From Planctomycetota bacterium (GTDB lineage: Bacteria > Planctomycetota > UBA1135 > UBA2386), in NCBI GenBank assembly GCA_016794565.1, contig JAEUHQ010000038.1, positions 1-64,000 on the forward strand: 64,000 bases of DNA, written 5' to 3'. Positions 1 through 8,613 of the stretch are shown here, piece after piece. The notes under the pieces were generated by a model. The model searched no databases, was not told where the DNA came from, and saw only the letters and a list, made by a program, of their open reading frames with translations. Within the stretch, counting starts at the first letter, position 1, and every line of letters starts with the position of its first letter. A program made the position numbers and the translations under genes.

Positions 1-100
1 TCGTGTCCAGCTTGCCGTCGATGGTTCGAGCCTGGCTGAAGTCGTAGTTGGCGCAGGCGGTGGTGAAGGCGAGGGCCGCGAGGGCAAAACGGTGTCTCAT
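1..100 (-). CDS. Putative lipoprotein or secreted protein, N-terminal fragment (cut by window edge)
   Basis: Reading leftward from an ATG at 100-98, the first 33 codons are open and run off the edge. The start has a basic n-region (MRHR), a short hydrophobic stretch rich in Ala, Leu and Phe, and a Cys at residue 16 after TTA. That is a plausible signal peptide, possibly a lipoprotein signal, although Thr at -3 is not the usual Leu. Nothing else of the protein is visible, so no function can be given. It is divergent from the Clp N-domain gene, with 124 bases between the two starts. Confidence 0.55.
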   Translation of the reverse strand, partial: MRHRFALAALAFTTACANYDFSQARTIDGKLDT

Positions 101-208
101 GGCGTGTTCGTGGCGGTCTGGCTGAAAAAGCGGGCCTCAGCGTCTACCCGCACACGGCCGTGGCGTCGACGGTTTCGGCCACGGGTGGCGGCCGGCGCGA
201 CGGCTCGC

Positions 209-214
209 TATCGT
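209..214 (+). promoter_or_regulatory. -10-like TATCGT, 10 nt before the Clp N-domain gene
   Basis: TATCGT ends 10 nt before the ATG at 225. A start site 6-8 nt downstream would leave a leader of only 2-4 nt. No clear -35 was seen. It is one of ten such elements in the window. Confidence 0.45.
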
Positions 215-224
215 TCCGCCCCCC

Positions 225-677
225 ATGTTCGAGGACTTCGCCGAGAAGACCGTCCTGGCCATCAAGAAGGCCGAAGAGCTCGCCCAGCAACTCGGTGACG
301 AGTCCGTCGCGACCGGGCACGTGATCTACGGGTTGACCGTCGATCGCAGTGTCTGCCTGCACCACATCTTCCAGGACCTGAACGTCGATCCGGACATGTT
401 CTCCGGCTACGTGAAGAGCCTTCCGCGCGAGCCCGCGGTTCCGAACGGTCCGTTCAATCGCCACGTGAAGACGGTGTTCGAGCGCGGCAAGGACGCCGCG
501 CGGCAACTCGGCAGCAAGAGCGTCGATCCCGAGCACATGGCTCTCGCGCTGCTGTCCGTGAAGGCGGGCTCCTGCTACGAGACCCTGAAGGAGTTCTCGA
601 TCGACCCCGAGTACGTGCAGGGCCTCATCCTGCAGGCGATGGGGCTCGACCCCGAGATGATCCCGGACTGGTTCTGA
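225..677 (+). CDS. Stand-alone Clp N-terminal (Clp repeat) domain protein
   Basis: 150 residues, almost entirely two Clp-R repeats like the substrate/adaptor-binding N-domain of ClpC and ClpA. The first repeat begins MFEDFAEKTVLAIKKAEEL with a GHVIYGL segment. The second, around residues 80-140, has GSKSVDPEHMALALLSV. There is no AAA+ module, so it cannot unfold proteins itself. Such single-domain proteins are usually read as adaptors, decoys or regulators of a Clp protease, which is inference here. ATG 225 is the natural start because the domain begins at residue 1. The gene stands alone: a divergent lipoprotein lies upstream and a gene scrap downstream. Confidence 0.8.
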   Translation: MFEDFAEKTVLAIKKAEELAQQLGDESVATGHVIYGLTVDRSVCLHHIFQDLNVDPDMFSGYVKSLPREPAVPNGPFNRHVKTVFERGKDAARQLGSKSVDPEHMALALLSVKAGSCYETLKEFSIDPEYVQGLILQAMGLDPEMIPDWF

Positions 678-742
678 CCGAGCGCGTGGGCGCATTCAGC
701 GGCGCGATGCCGAAGGCTCGCCGTTGCGAGGGGCTCATGCGA

Positions 743-868
743 TGCAGCGTCGCGATCCTGTTCGGCACCGACTTCGGTATCGTCACCGACATCCAGACCG
801 GGCCCGACGGGAGCCTGTACCTGGTCGGGACCTCGAGTGGCACGATCCGAAAGATCTGGAAGCCCTGA
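743..868 (+). pseudogene. C-terminal scrap of a glucose/sorbosone-dehydrogenase-like beta-propeller
   Basis: This short open frame ends in FGTDFGIVTDIQTGPDGSLY followed by a last blade closing with GTIRKIW and a stop. It matches the usual final blade of PQQ-type sugar/sorbosone dehydrogenase propellers, where a phrase of the form TDI..GPDG.LY is very common. Only about 40 recognisable residues remain. The upstream part of the frame (686-742) looks unrelated, with no signal peptide or earlier blade. I read it as the degraded 3' end of a lost gene. The dinB start lies inside it in another frame. A short genuine peptide cannot be excluded. Confidence 0.5.
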
Positions 869-2054
869 TCGCGCGCGGACGATCCTGCACGCCGACATGG
901 ACGCGTTCTACGCGGCCATCGAACAGCGCGATCGTCCGGAGTTGCGCGGCAAGCCGGTCATCGTCGGTGGCGACGGCCCGCGCCAGGTCGTGAGCACCGC
1001 GAGCTACGAGGCGCGCAGGTTCGGCGTGCACTCGGCGATGCCCGGAGTGCGTGCAAGACGGTTGTGCCCGCACGGCATCTTCGTGGTGCCGCGCATGGAG
1101 GTCTACGCGGCGGTCTCCGCGCAGGTGCACGAGGTGTTCGCGCGGTTCACCGACCAGGTCGAGCCGCTGTCGCTCGACGAAGCGTTCCTCGACGTCACCG
1201 GCAGCCGCGCCCTCTTCGGCGACGGCGAAACCATCGCGCGCGCGATCAAGCAGCAGGTGAAGGCTGCGACACAGCTGGACGTGTCCGTCGGCGTCGCAGC
1301 GTCGAAGTACGTCGCGAAGGTGGCCAGCGACTTGAAGAAACCCGACGCGCTCGTCGTCGTGCCGCCCGGCGAGGAGCGTGCGTTCCTGGCGCCGCTGCCG
1401 GTGTCGCGCCTCTGGGGCGTCGGGCCCGCGACCGAGCCCCTGCTGCATCGGCACGGACTGCGGACGATCGGGGACGTGCAGGCCCGCAGCGAGGCCGAAC
1501 TCGTCGCGGTTCTCGGCCAGAACCTGGGGGAACACGTGTTCGTGCTCGCGAACGGTCTCGATGCGCGCTCGGTGGACGCCGAGCGGGAGGCCAAGTCGAT
1601 CGGCCACGAGATGACGTTCGTCGAGGACCTGCACGATCGCGACCACGTTCGCTCGATCGTTCTCCAGCTGAGCGAGATGGTCGGGCGGCGTCTGCGATCG
1701 CACGGTCAGCGCGCCACCGTCGTGCGCCTGAAGATCCGCCACCCGGACTTCACGACGCTGAGCCGACAGCGCAAGGTCGAGCCGACCGCGGACGACCTCG
1801 TGATCCACCGCGTCGCCTGCGAACTGCTCGCGTCGTGCTGGAACGGCCGTCCCGGCGTGCGCCTGCTCGGCGTGACCGGAGCGTCGCTCGTCGGCGCCGG
1901 CGCACCGGTGCAGGGCGGCTTGTTCGCTCAGGCGCCGAAGAAGCGCGATCAGCTGCTCGCGGCGATGGATCGCATCCGCGATCGGCACGGGGAGAGCGCG
2001 GTGCGTCACGGCGGCGAGCGCCGCGAGACCACGCAGTGGGGACCGGAGGCGTGA
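837..2054 (+). CDS. dinB: DNA polymerase IV (Y-family, DinB)
   Basis: 405 residues. Translesion DNA polymerase that copies damaged templates without proofreading. The palm starts with HADMDAFYAAIEQRD (metal ligand Asp20) and carries the catalytic pair Asp114-Glu115 in PLSLDEAFLD. The SVGVAASKYVAKVASDLKKP segment and the helix-hairpin-helix LWGVGPATEPLLHRHGL follow, then a little-finger domain to the end. Length is somewhat above the usual ~350-400. The start is uncertain: GTG 837 overlaps the propeller scrap by 32 bases, and the first ATG in frame (897) would cut off the first metal ligand, so GTG 837 or a non-ATG start near 880 is required. No LexA-like operator was recognised. Confidence 0.93.
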   Translation: MARSERSGSPDRARTILHADMDAFYAAIEQRDRPELRGKPVIVGGDGPRQVVSTASYEARRFGVHSAMPGVRARRLCPHGIFVVPRMEVYAAVSAQVHEVFARFTDQVEPLSLDEAFLDVTGSRALFGDGETIARAIKQQVKAATQLDVSVGVAASKYVAKVASDLKKPDALVVVPPGEERAFLAPLPVSRLWGVGPATEPLLHRHGLRTIGDVQARSEAELVAVLGQNLGEHVFVLANGLDARSVDAEREAKSIGHEMTFVEDLHDRDHVRSIVLQLSEMVGRRLRSHGQRATVVRLKIRHPDFTTLSRQRKVEPTADDLVIHRVACELLASCWNGRPGVRLLGVTGASLVGAGAPVQGGLFAQAPKKRDQLLAAMDRIRDRHGESAVRHGGERRETTQWGPEA

Positions 2055-2085
2055 GCCGCGTCCGCCGAGGAAACTCTCTCCCGCG

Positions 2086-2505
2086 ATGACGCTGCGACAG
2101 TTCGATCACGGGTATTGGTACGCCACCGAGCTGCGGTCGTTGGCGGCGCGACTCGGCCTTCCCGGTGGACGCAAGGACCGGGTCGACAAGGCCGTTCGTG
2201 CGTACCGGCGCCGCAGCGGAGCGAGGTGCCGCCGGAACCGCTGGCGCGAGCGGCAGGTCGAATCGGGACGGCGCATCACCGGTCGCGATGTGGTGCGCTC
2301 GTCGACGTCGCCGCCGCCGTGCGCGAAGGTCCCGGTCGGCCGGTACATCGACTTCCTGGCGGACCACCCGAAGAACGAGCGCAACGCCACGCATGCCATG
2401 GCACGCGGTGCCAGGCACGAGGCGAAGGAACTGGATGCCGAGAAGTCGTCCGTCGGACGGAAGCACGCCCAGCGTCGTGGTCCGCGCAAGCGCCGGCCCG
2501 GCTGA
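2086..2505 (+). CDS. Small basic protein with SAP-like N-terminus
   Basis: 139 residues, strongly basic. Residues 8-45 (HGYWYATELRSLAARLGLPG followed by GRKDRVDKAVRAYRR) resemble a SAP-like helix-turn-helix, a DNA/RNA-binding fold found in small bacterial proteins. The remainder is Arg-rich with an amphipathic helix near residues 88-118 and a basic tail. A nucleic-acid-binding role is inference from composition and the SAP-like element. It lies 31 bases after dinB and converges tail to tail with the ATP-grasp gene, with no spacer. Confidence 0.6.
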   Translation: MTLRQFDHGYWYATELRSLAARLGLPGGRKDRVDKAVRAYRRRSGARCRRNRWRERQVESGRRITGRDVVRSSTSPPPCAKVPVGRYIDFLADHPKNERNATHAMARGARHEAKELDAEKSSVGRKHAQRRGPRKRRPG

Positions 2506-3537
2506 TCACTCGACCATCCACGCCGGCTTGTAGTTGATGCCGACGTTGAGGATGCGCTGCAGGAGTGCTCCGTAGTCGAGGCCGGCCGCCTTCGCCGACT
2601 CGGGGAAGTCCTCGCCGGGCGACAGGTCGCTGTTGACGTTCGCCTCGATGACGAACGGCCGCCCCTCGGTGTCGAGGCGCAGGTCGATGCGCGCATAGCC
2701 CGAGAGGTGCAGCGCGCGGTAGGTGCGCTTGCAGATCGAGAGGATGCGCTCCTCGAGTTCCTTGCCGAGGTCGCGTGCGCGACCGGTGCGCAGGCCGATG
2801 CGCTCCTGGTAGGCGACGTCCCACTTCACGCGCGAGGTCGCGATCGCTTCGTTGCCCTCGGGCAGCTTGTCGAACCAGAGTTCCCAGATGGGCAGCACCT
2901 CGAGGCGCTCGTTGCCGAGGATGCTGACGGTCAGCTCGCGGCCTGGCAGGAACTGCTCGACGACGACGTCGGTCTGGAGCGTGCGGTGCAGGAACTCGAC
3001 GCGCTCGGCGAGCTCCTTGTCGTCGTGCACGACGGACGCCTGCGAGATGCCGGCGCTGCCGTGCTGCACGGCCGACTTCACGATCGCGGGGAACTGCATG
3101 CGCGACGGCAGGCGCGCCTTCTTCGTCCGCAACGGGAAAACCGCGAACGCCGGGCACGGGATGCGATGCCACGCGAGGATCTGCTTGCTGAGCGCCTTGT
3201 CGCCGGCGAGCACGATGCCGCGCGGGTTGCATCCGGTGTACGGCTGCTTCAGCAGCTCGAGGTAGCTGACGAAGTGGGCCTCGTAGGTCACGACGTCGTG
3301 GAAGTCGGTCAGGATGTTGAACACGACGTGCGGCTTCCAATCCGCTACCGCGTCGCGCACCGGCTTCAGTTCGTCGCCGACGCCGAGCACCCTCACGTCG
3401 TGACCGATCTCGCGCAACGTGCGCACGACGTCGAGCTCCATCTGGTACTCCCACGTCTCCGCGGGAGGCAGCTTCTCCGCGTCGGGCGGTGGCACCAGCA
3501 CTTCGTGCATCGCGACGAGAACGCGCAGCTTCCTCAT
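2506..3537 (-). CDS. Ddl-like ATP-grasp ligase
   Basis: 343 residues with the fold and motifs of D-alanine-D-alanine ligases: an N-terminal Rossmann-like part with HVVFNILTDFHDVVTYEAH, the lid region GCNPRGIVLAGDKALSKQIL, the ATP-binding FPAIVKSAVQHGSAGIS, VVEQFLPGRELTVSILGN, and the Mg-binding end ARIDLRLDTEGRPFVIEANV then NSDLSPGED. The family joins a carboxylate to an amine using ATP. The divergent N-terminus and the partner gene argue against ordinary cell-wall Ddl, so the substrate may be another peptide or amino acid. The start lies 10 bases after the stop of the metallopeptidase on the same strand, so the two are probably co-transcribed. Confidence 0.8.
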   Translation of the reverse strand: MRKLRVLVAMHEVLVPPPDAEKLPPAETWEYQMELDVVRTLREIGHDVRVLGVGDELKPVRDAVADWKPHVVFNILTDFHDVVTYEAHFVSYLELLKQPYTGCNPRGIVLAGDKALSKQILAWHRIPCPAFAVFPLRTKKARLPSRMQFPAIVKSAVQHGSAGISQASVVHDDKELAERVEFLHRTLQTDVVVEQFLPGRELTVSILGNERLEVLPIWELWFDKLPEGNEAIATSRVKWDVAYQERIGLRTGRARDLGKELEERILSICKRTYRALHLSGYARIDLRLDTEGRPFVIEANVNSDLSPGEDFPESAKAAGLDYGALLQRILNVGINYKPAWMVE

Positions 3538-3547
3538 CGAGCCTCCT

Positions 3548-4585
3548 TCATCGCCGGAACCTCGGCTTCTGCCCGCGCGCGAGTGCCAGGGTCACCATCG
3601 TCGTCAGCACGGCGGCGCCCAGACGAGCCTGGTCGCGCGGTCGCGACAGGCGCAGGTCGAGTTCCTTGCAGCGCTGCTCCATGGCATCGAGAGCCTGGTC
3701 GACGACATAGCGATATTGCCCCGTCAGTGCCGAGACCTTCGTGCGCAGATGGTTCCGCTCGCGACGCAGGAACGCGGCGGCGCGGTCGGCGCGCCCGTTG
3801 TCGCTCGGTGCGCTGAAGACGAGTTTCAGTTCGCGGTCGTGGCGCCACGGCTCGGTCGAACCGTAGGCTGCTTTGCGGCGGCGGTAGTGTTCGCGCAGCG
3901 TGTGGCGCAGGCTCGGCAGCGACTCGGAGCGGTCGCGCGAACGCACGGGCGGCGGCAGGTCGCCGATGTCGCGCAGGATGCGGTCCAGGCTCTGCAGCTT
4001 CTTCAGCGCGGGCCAGCCCTCGTAGACCCTCTGCCAGCGCGACTGCGGCGCGAGCCACACGGCGAAGCTCTCGGCGTAGTCTTCCGCGGGATGGCTCTGC
4101 GCGTACCACGCGCCGAGGTTCTGCACGTAGTTCCTGCTCGTCGGTCGTACGCGGTAGGCAGCTCGGTACGGCGCGCTGTACTTGCCGAACGTGCGGCGCC
4201 AGTCGGCGCGGGCGTGGAGCCGGTACGCGTTGTCCATCGCGTGCGCCGCCTCGTGGCGCAGCAGCTTCATGCACCATTCGTGCGTGCTGCCCTCCGCCTC
4301 GAACATCTGCGCGTGCTCGAGCTGCACGAGGCGCCGGTGCGCGAGATGGAACGGGACTGCGAAGCCGGTCGATCCTTCGGGCGTGAACCAGTCCGTCGAC
4401 AGCCACACGTACGGCCGGAACACGAGACCCTGTCGCCCCATCTCCGAATGCAGGAGATCGATGCGCTGTTCGAGCGCGGTGCCTTCCAGTGACAGGTCGA
4501 GGTCGCACAGCGGCACGTCGAGCAGTTCCTCCGTCGGGAGGTCGGCCCACCAGGGGCTCGATCGGCGGCGGCGGCGGGTCGGCAC
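3548..4585 (-). CDS. Putative zinc-binding metallopeptidase (Peptidase_Mx type)
   Basis: 345 residues. The N-terminal ~210 residues match the putative zinc-binding metallopeptidase family: WADLPTEELLDVPLCDLDL, then the gluzincin-like motif LLRHEAAHAMDNAYRL (HEAAH), then HPAEDYAESFAVWL, whose Glu residues could be the third zinc ligand. The C-terminal third is a helical basic extension without a known match. The start is set at GTG 4585 because TATCCT lies 8 nt upstream and the family homology begins a few residues in; a much longer open frame upstream overlaps the divergent gene and is a shadow. No signal peptide. It is followed by the Ddl-like ligase, suggesting a joint peptide-processing task (inference). 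Confidence 0.8.
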   Translation of the reverse strand: MPTRRRRRSSPWWADLPTEELLDVPLCDLDLSLEGTALEQRIDLLHSEMGRQGLVFRPYVWLSTDWFTPEGSTGFAVPFHLAHRRLVQLEHAQMFEAEGSTHEWCMKLLRHEAAHAMDNAYRLHARADWRRTFGKYSAPYRAAYRVRPTSRNYVQNLGAWYAQSHPAEDYAESFAVWLAPQSRWQRVYEGWPALKKLQSLDRILRDIGDLPPPVRSRDRSESLPSLRHTLREHYRRRKAAYGSTEPWRHDRELKLVFSAPSDNGRADRAAAFLRRERNHLRTKVSALTGQYRYVVDQALDAMEQRCKELDLRLSRPRDQARLGAAVLTTMVTLALARGQKPRFRR

Positions 4586-4593
4586 GGGGCGCG

Positions 4594-4599
4594 AGGATA
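4594..4599 (-). promoter_or_regulatory. -10-like TATCCT, 8 nt before the metallopeptidase GTG
   Basis: On the minus strand TATCCT ends 8 nt before GTG 4585, implying a leaderless or nearly leaderless message. It sits back to back with the plus-strand element at 4634-4639 in a 60-base divergent promoter region. Confidence 0.5.
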
Positions 4600-4633
4600 C
4601 CTCGCTGCGCGAACCCGACGAAACGTGCGCCGG

Positions 4634-4639
4634 TATCCT
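4634..4639 (+). promoter_or_regulatory. -10-like TATCCT, 6 nt before the membrane-protein GTG
   Basis: TATCCT ends 6 nt before GTG 4646. A start site at the usual distance falls on the start codon itself. No convincing -35 was seen. Confidence 0.5.
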
Positions 4640-4645
4640 GCGCGC

Positions 4646-5455
4646 GTGTCCCGTCCGTGCGAATCGAACGACCTGCTGGTCCTCGGCGTCGCGTGCATCG
4701 CCGGTGCGAACTTCGTCGCGCGGCAGTTCGGGAGCGGCGCACTGGTGACACCGTGGAGCGCCGTCGACGTCGTCGCGGGCATCGTTCTGGTGTCGCTGCC
4801 TGCGCTCGTGGTCCGTCGCTCGATGTTTCCTCCGGCTCCGCCGCCGCCGGGGCGGGGCGCGTTCGTGCTCCACCATGCGGCGAGAGCGTGCGGAGCCGCG
4901 TTCTTCGTGGTCGGGTGGTGGATCGTCGCGGCGCTGTCCCTCGTCTGCACGGCGGTGGCCGGGTTGCCGCTGGTGGTTTGCCTGCTCGAACGGGGGTTCC
5001 CGGACGTGCTCGGTGTCCTGACGGCCGCGATGGCCGCGGCGCTGGTCGCTGTTCTCGCCGTCGGTTCGCGTCGGGCCTGGAGTCGCTCGATTCGCCGATT
5101 GGTCCGGGTCCTGGCCTGGCCGACGGCCTTGCTGACGACCGGGATGGTCGGGCTCGGCACGTGGTGGAATCACGTCGAAGGCGGCGCCGCGACGCACTCC
5201 GTGGAGATCGGCCGCCAGACGCACGGCTGGAGCGACTTCGTCGCGTTGCGACGGGACGCCGACTACCCCAACCCTGCCTCGTGGGTGCGGGTCGAGCAGC
5301 GTGTCCCGATCGTGCCGAACCTGATCGAGTGGCGACGAACGTGCCTCGCGCCGAGGGCGGGCCATGAGGTGGTGTTCGCCGTCGTCGGTGGGGCGGTGCG
5401 GGTCACGTTCGATCCGGGCACGTCGTGCGCACGGACCGTCTTCATCGGGGATTGA
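4646..5455 (+). CDS. Hypothetical polytopic membrane protein
   Basis: 269 residues from GTG 4646, a start supported by the -10-like hexamer; an in-frame GTG at 4625 would place that hexamer inside the gene. Five hydrophobic stretches lie in the first ~170 residues, around 10-25, 35-52, 80-105, 122-140 and 155-175, with a Pro-rich loop (PPAPPPPG). The last ~95 residues are soluble, probably extracytoplasmic, with two Cys and many Trp and Arg. I do not recognise the family. Divergent from the metallopeptidase operon. Confidence 0.6.
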   Translation: MSRPCESNDLLVLGVACIAGANFVARQFGSGALVTPWSAVDVVAGIVLVSLPALVVRRSMFPPAPPPPGRGAFVLHHAARACGAAFFVVGWWIVAALSLVCTAVAGLPLVVCLLERGFPDVLGVLTAAMAAALVAVLAVGSRRAWSRSIRRLVRVLAWPTALLTTGMVGLGTWWNHVEGGAATHSVEIGRQTHGWSDFVALRRDADYPNPASWVRVEQRVPIVPNLIEWRRTCLAPRAGHEVVFAVVGGAVRVTFDPGTSCARTVFIGD

Positions 5456-5595
5456 CGAGCCGAGCCGACCCGCCCGCCACCCGCCTCGGCGACTTCTGTG
5501 TCGATGCGCGCGGCGGCCCTTGCCGAACGCGCGACTGCCTGTGGTAGTCTCCCGCCCCCGAAACCTCGGGCCCACCCCATGCGGAGTCTCTCGTC

Positions 5596-6663
5596 GTGAC
5601 CGTGCTCGTGACCGGCGGCGCCGGCTTCGTCGGCTCGAATCTGGCGCTCCAATGGAAGCGCGACCACGCCGACCGGCGGGTCATCGCGCTCGACAACCTG
5701 CGGCGCCGCGGCAGCGAGCTGACGTTGCCCCGTCTGCGCGCCGGCGGGGTCGAGTTCTGCCACGGGGACATCCGCAATCCCGAGGACCTCGCCGAGGTCG
5801 GCAAGTTCGATCTGCTGCTCGAGTGCTCCGCCGAACCGTCGGTGCACGCCGGCTACGACGGCAGCCCCGACTACCTGATCCACACGAACCTGGTTGGCAC
5901 GAAGAACTGCCTCGAAGCGGCGCGGCGGCACGGCGCGGACACGGTGTTCTTGTCGACGAGCCGCGTCTACCCGATCGATCCGCTCCGCGCGCTGCCGCTC
6001 GAGGTGAAAGGCACGCGCCTCGTCGTGAAGTCGGGCGTCTCGCATCCGCACGGCTTCTCGGCCGCGGGCATCAGCACCGACTTCACGCTGGCCGGGCACC
6101 GTTCGTTGTACGGCGCGACCAAGCTCTGCTCCGAGCACCTGATCGAGGAGTACGCGGCGGCCTACGGCATGCGCGCGGTCGTGAATCGCTGCGGCGTGCT
6201 GACCGGTCCGTGGCAGATGGGCAAGGTCGACCAGGGCTTCATCGTGCTGTGGGCGTCGCGCCACCTGTTCGGGAAGCCGCTCGCCTACATGGGATTCGGC
6301 GGCCACGGCCATCAGGTGCGGGACATCCTGCACGTCGCCGACCTGTACGACTTGCTGCGCGTCCAGGTCCGCGACTTCGACGCCCATCGTGGTCGGGTCT
6401 ACAACGTGGGCGGCGGCCACGGCGTCAGCGTTTCGCTCGCGGAGCTGACGGCGCTCTGCGCGAAGCGAACGGGGGGAGCCTCCCCGACGATCGGCAAGGA
6501 TCCCGAGACGCGCGCCGCGGACATCCCGTTCTACGTGACCGACAACGCCCGGGTGACCGCGCGGACCGGCTGGCAGCCGCGGCGCACGGTGGATCACGTC
6601 CTGGACGACGTGTTCGCGTGGTTGCGTGAGCACCGGGGGGCGCTCGAACCGATTCTGGCGTGA
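5596..6663 (+). CDS. NAD-dependent epimerase/dehydratase, CDP-paratose 2-epimerase-like
   Basis: 355 residues, extended SDR. The NAD motif GGAGFVGSN is at residues 7-15, and the catalytic tyrosine and lysine are in YGATK. It resembles CDP-paratose (tyvelose) 2-epimerases, which invert C2 of a nucleotide 3,6-dideoxyhexose through a keto intermediate; the pattern [11 protein letters not shown] then [13 protein letters not shown] is typical. First gene of a four-gene run (5596-11430). GTG start; a TAGTCT hexamer at 5545-5550 could drive it with a ~40-nt leader. The exact sugar cannot be read from sequence, and other C2 or C4 epimerisations are possible. Confidence 0.8.
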   Translation: MTVLVTGGAGFVGSNLALQWKRDHADRRVIALDNLRRRGSELTLPRLRAGGVEFCHGDIRNPEDLAEVGKFDLLLECSAEPSVHAGYDGSPDYLIHTNLVGTKNCLEAARRHGADTVFLSTSRVYPIDPLRALPLEVKGTRLVVKSGVSHPHGFSAAGISTDFTLAGHRSLYGATKLCSEHLIEEYAAAYGMRAVVNRCGVLTGPWQMGKVDQGFIVLWASRHLFGKPLAYMGFGGHGHQVRDILHVADLYDLLRVQVRDFDAHRGRVYNVGGGHGVSVSLAELTALCAKRTGGASPTIGKDPETRAADIPFYVTDNARVTARTGWQPRRTVDHVLDDVFAWLREHRGALEPILA

Positions 6664-6716
6664 CGCCGCGCCTGCCGCCCCGAATACTCGACGACTCACA
6701 CCACCTCGACGACACC

Positions 6717-7781
6717 ATGGCCGTAGCCCTCATCACCGGATCCGCCGGACTCATCGGCGCCGAAACCGTCCGCTTGTTCTCCAAGAAGGGGCTCGACGTG
6801 GTCGGCATCGACAACGACATGCGCCGCTACTTCTTCGGCGAGGAGGCGAGCACCGCGTGGAGCCGGAAGCAGCTCGAGAAGGAGCTGCCGAAGTACACCC
6901 ACGAGGCGTGCGACATCCGCAGCGAGCCCGACCTGAAGAAGATCTTCGCGCGCCACGGCAAGTCGATCGCGGTGATCGTGCACACCGCCGCGCAGCCCTC
7001 GCACGACTGGGCCGCGCGCGAGCCCCACACCGACTTCACCGTCAACGCGAACGGCACGCTCAATCTGCTCGAGTTGACGCGCCAGCACTGCCCCGAAGCG
7101 GTGTTCGTGTTCACCAGCACGAACAAGGTCTACGGCGACACGCCGAACCGCTTGCCGCTCGTCGAAGAGGCGCAGCGCTTCGAGCTGAAGAACCACCCGT
7201 TCGCGCAGCACGGCATCGACGAGACGATGAGCATCGACAACACGATGCACAGCCTCTTCGGCGCGTCGAAGGTCGCGGCGGACATCCTCGTGCAGGAGTA
7301 CGGCCGCTACTTCGGGATGAAGACCGCCTGCTTCCGCGGCGGCTGCCTCACCGGTCCGGGCCACTCGGGCACGCAGCTGCACGGTTTCCTCGCGTACCTC
7401 GTCAAGTGCGCGATCACCGGCACGCCCTACACCGTGTTCGGATACGAGGGCAAGCAGGTCCGCGACAACATCCACAGCTTCGACCTCGTCAACGCGTTCT
7501 GGCACTTCTTCCAGAAGCCACGCAGTGCCGAGGTCTACAACATCGGCGGCAGCCGCCATTCGAACTGCTCGATGAAGGAAGCGATCGCGATCTGCGAGAA
7601 GCTGACCGGGCGCCCGATGAAGTGGAGCTACAACCCGACGAACCGCGCCGGCGACCACATCTGGTGGATCAGCGACATCCGCAAGTTCCAGTCGCACTAT
7701 CCGGATTGGAAGCTGCAGTACGACGTGCAGCGGATCATCGAGGAGATCCACACCGGCCTCGAGGCCAGGGCGAAGGCCTGA
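6717..7781 (+). CDS. NAD-dependent epimerase/dehydratase, second CDP-paratose 2-epimerase-like SDR
   Basis: 354 residues from ATG 6717; an in-frame start at 6660 would add 19 unrelated residues. NAD motif [25 protein letters not shown] and a CDP-tyvelose-epimerase-like [15 protein letters not shown]. The catalytic region is unusual: the second motif reads [15 protein letters not shown], with Phe where the first SDR has Tyr in YGATK, so the catalytic Tyr must be supplied from elsewhere, perhaps KVYGD, or the activity differs. Then [11 protein letters not shown] and a C-terminal substrate domain with YNIGG. It is related to but not a copy of the preceding SDR. Two bases separate its stop from the next start. 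Confidence 0.8.
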   Translation: MAVALITGSAGLIGAETVRLFSKKGLDVVGIDNDMRRYFFGEEASTAWSRKQLEKELPKYTHEACDIRSEPDLKKIFARHGKSIAVIVHTAAQPSHDWAAREPHTDFTVNANGTLNLLELTRQHCPEAVFVFTSTNKVYGDTPNRLPLVEEAQRFELKNHPFAQHGIDETMSIDNTMHSLFGASKVAADILVQEYGRYFGMKTACFRGGCLTGPGHSGTQLHGFLAYLVKCAITGTPYTVFGYEGKQVRDNIHSFDLVNAFWHFFQKPRSAEVYNIGGSRHSNCSMKEAIAICEKLTGRPMKWSYNPTNRAGDHIWWISDIRKFQSHYPDWKLQYDVQRIIEEIHTGLEARAKA

Positions 7782-7782
7782 G

Positions 7783-8604
7783 ATGACGCTCGAGGTGAAG
7801 TCGCTGGCCGAGTGGGAAGCGGCCGGGATCGAGGGCATGTTGTCCGTCGTGATTCCGGCGCACAACGAAGCCGGGCACATCGAGGAGACGGTCACGACGC
7901 TGCACGACGCGCTCGACAAGGCCGGCATCCAGCACGAGATCCTGGTCGTCAACGACAACAGCAAGGACCGCACGGAGGAGATCTTGCAGGATCTGTCGCG
8001 GCGCTTCCCGCAGGTCCGCTACGTCAACAACCAGCCGCCGAACGGGTTCGGCTTCGCGGTGCGCTGCGGCCTCTCCAACTTCCGCGGCGACACGGTCGCG
8101 ATCGTGATGGCCGACCTTTCGGACTCGCCCGACGACGTCGTCGCGTTCTATCGCAAGATCCAGGAAGGCGCGGACTGTGCGTTCGGCTCGCGCTTCATGC
8201 GCGGGGCGAAGGTGATCGACTACCCGTTCCTGAAGCTGATGCTGAACCGGTGCGGCAACTGGTTCATCAAGGTCATGTTCTGGATGCGGTACAACGACAT
8301 CACGAACGCCTTCAAGATGTACCGGCGCAAGGTGATCGCCGGTCTGCAGCCGCTGCTCGCCTACCACTTCAACCTGACGGTCGAGTTGCCGCTGAAGGCG
8401 ATCGTGCGCGGATACAGCTACGCCGTCGTGCCCAACACGTGGCGCAACCGCAAGGAAGGCGTCTCGAAGTTCAAGATCCGCGAGATGGGCTCGCGGTATC
8501 TGTTCATCATCCTCTACTGCCTGCTCGAGAAGCTCCTTTCGCGGAACGACTACCGCGACCGGCCTGAAATCCGCGAGACCCAGCTGCAGGTGTGGCCGCG
8601 CTGA
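7783..8604 (+). CDS. Family 2 glycosyltransferase, dolichol/polyprenyl-phosphate mannosyltransferase-like
   Basis: 273 residues. GT-A fold with SVVIPAHNEAGHIEETV near residue 20, NDNSKDRTEE, and the nucleotide-sugar/metal motif VMADLSDSPDD (DxSD type of DPM1 rather than DxD). It ends with a hydrophobic segment YLFIILYCLLEKLL. Enzymes of this class transfer a hexose from a nucleotide sugar to a polyprenyl phosphate on the cytoplasmic face, giving a donor for later GT-C enzymes. It starts 2 bases after the second epimerase and is followed by a giant membrane protein with GT-C-like features, which fits that two-step scheme. Confidence 0.85.
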   Translation: MTLEVKSLAEWEAAGIEGMLSVVIPAHNEAGHIEETVTTLHDALDKAGIQHEILVVNDNSKDRTEEILQDLSRRFPQVRYVNNQPPNGFGFAVRCGLSNFRGDTVAIVMADLSDSPDDVVAFYRKIQEGADCAFGSRFMRGAKVIDYPFLKLMLNRCGNWFIKVMFWMRYNDITNAFKMYRRKVIAGLQPLLAYHFNLTVELPLKAIVRGYSYAVVPNTWRNRKEGVSKFKIREMGSRYLFIILYCLLEKLLSRNDYRDRPEIRETQLQVWPR

Positions 8605-8613
8605 GGTCGACGC

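Noticed and set aside
4586..5575. N-terminal extension of the metallopeptidase to 5575
   Set aside because: It would overlap the whole divergent membrane-protein gene; family homology and the -10 element place the start at 4585.
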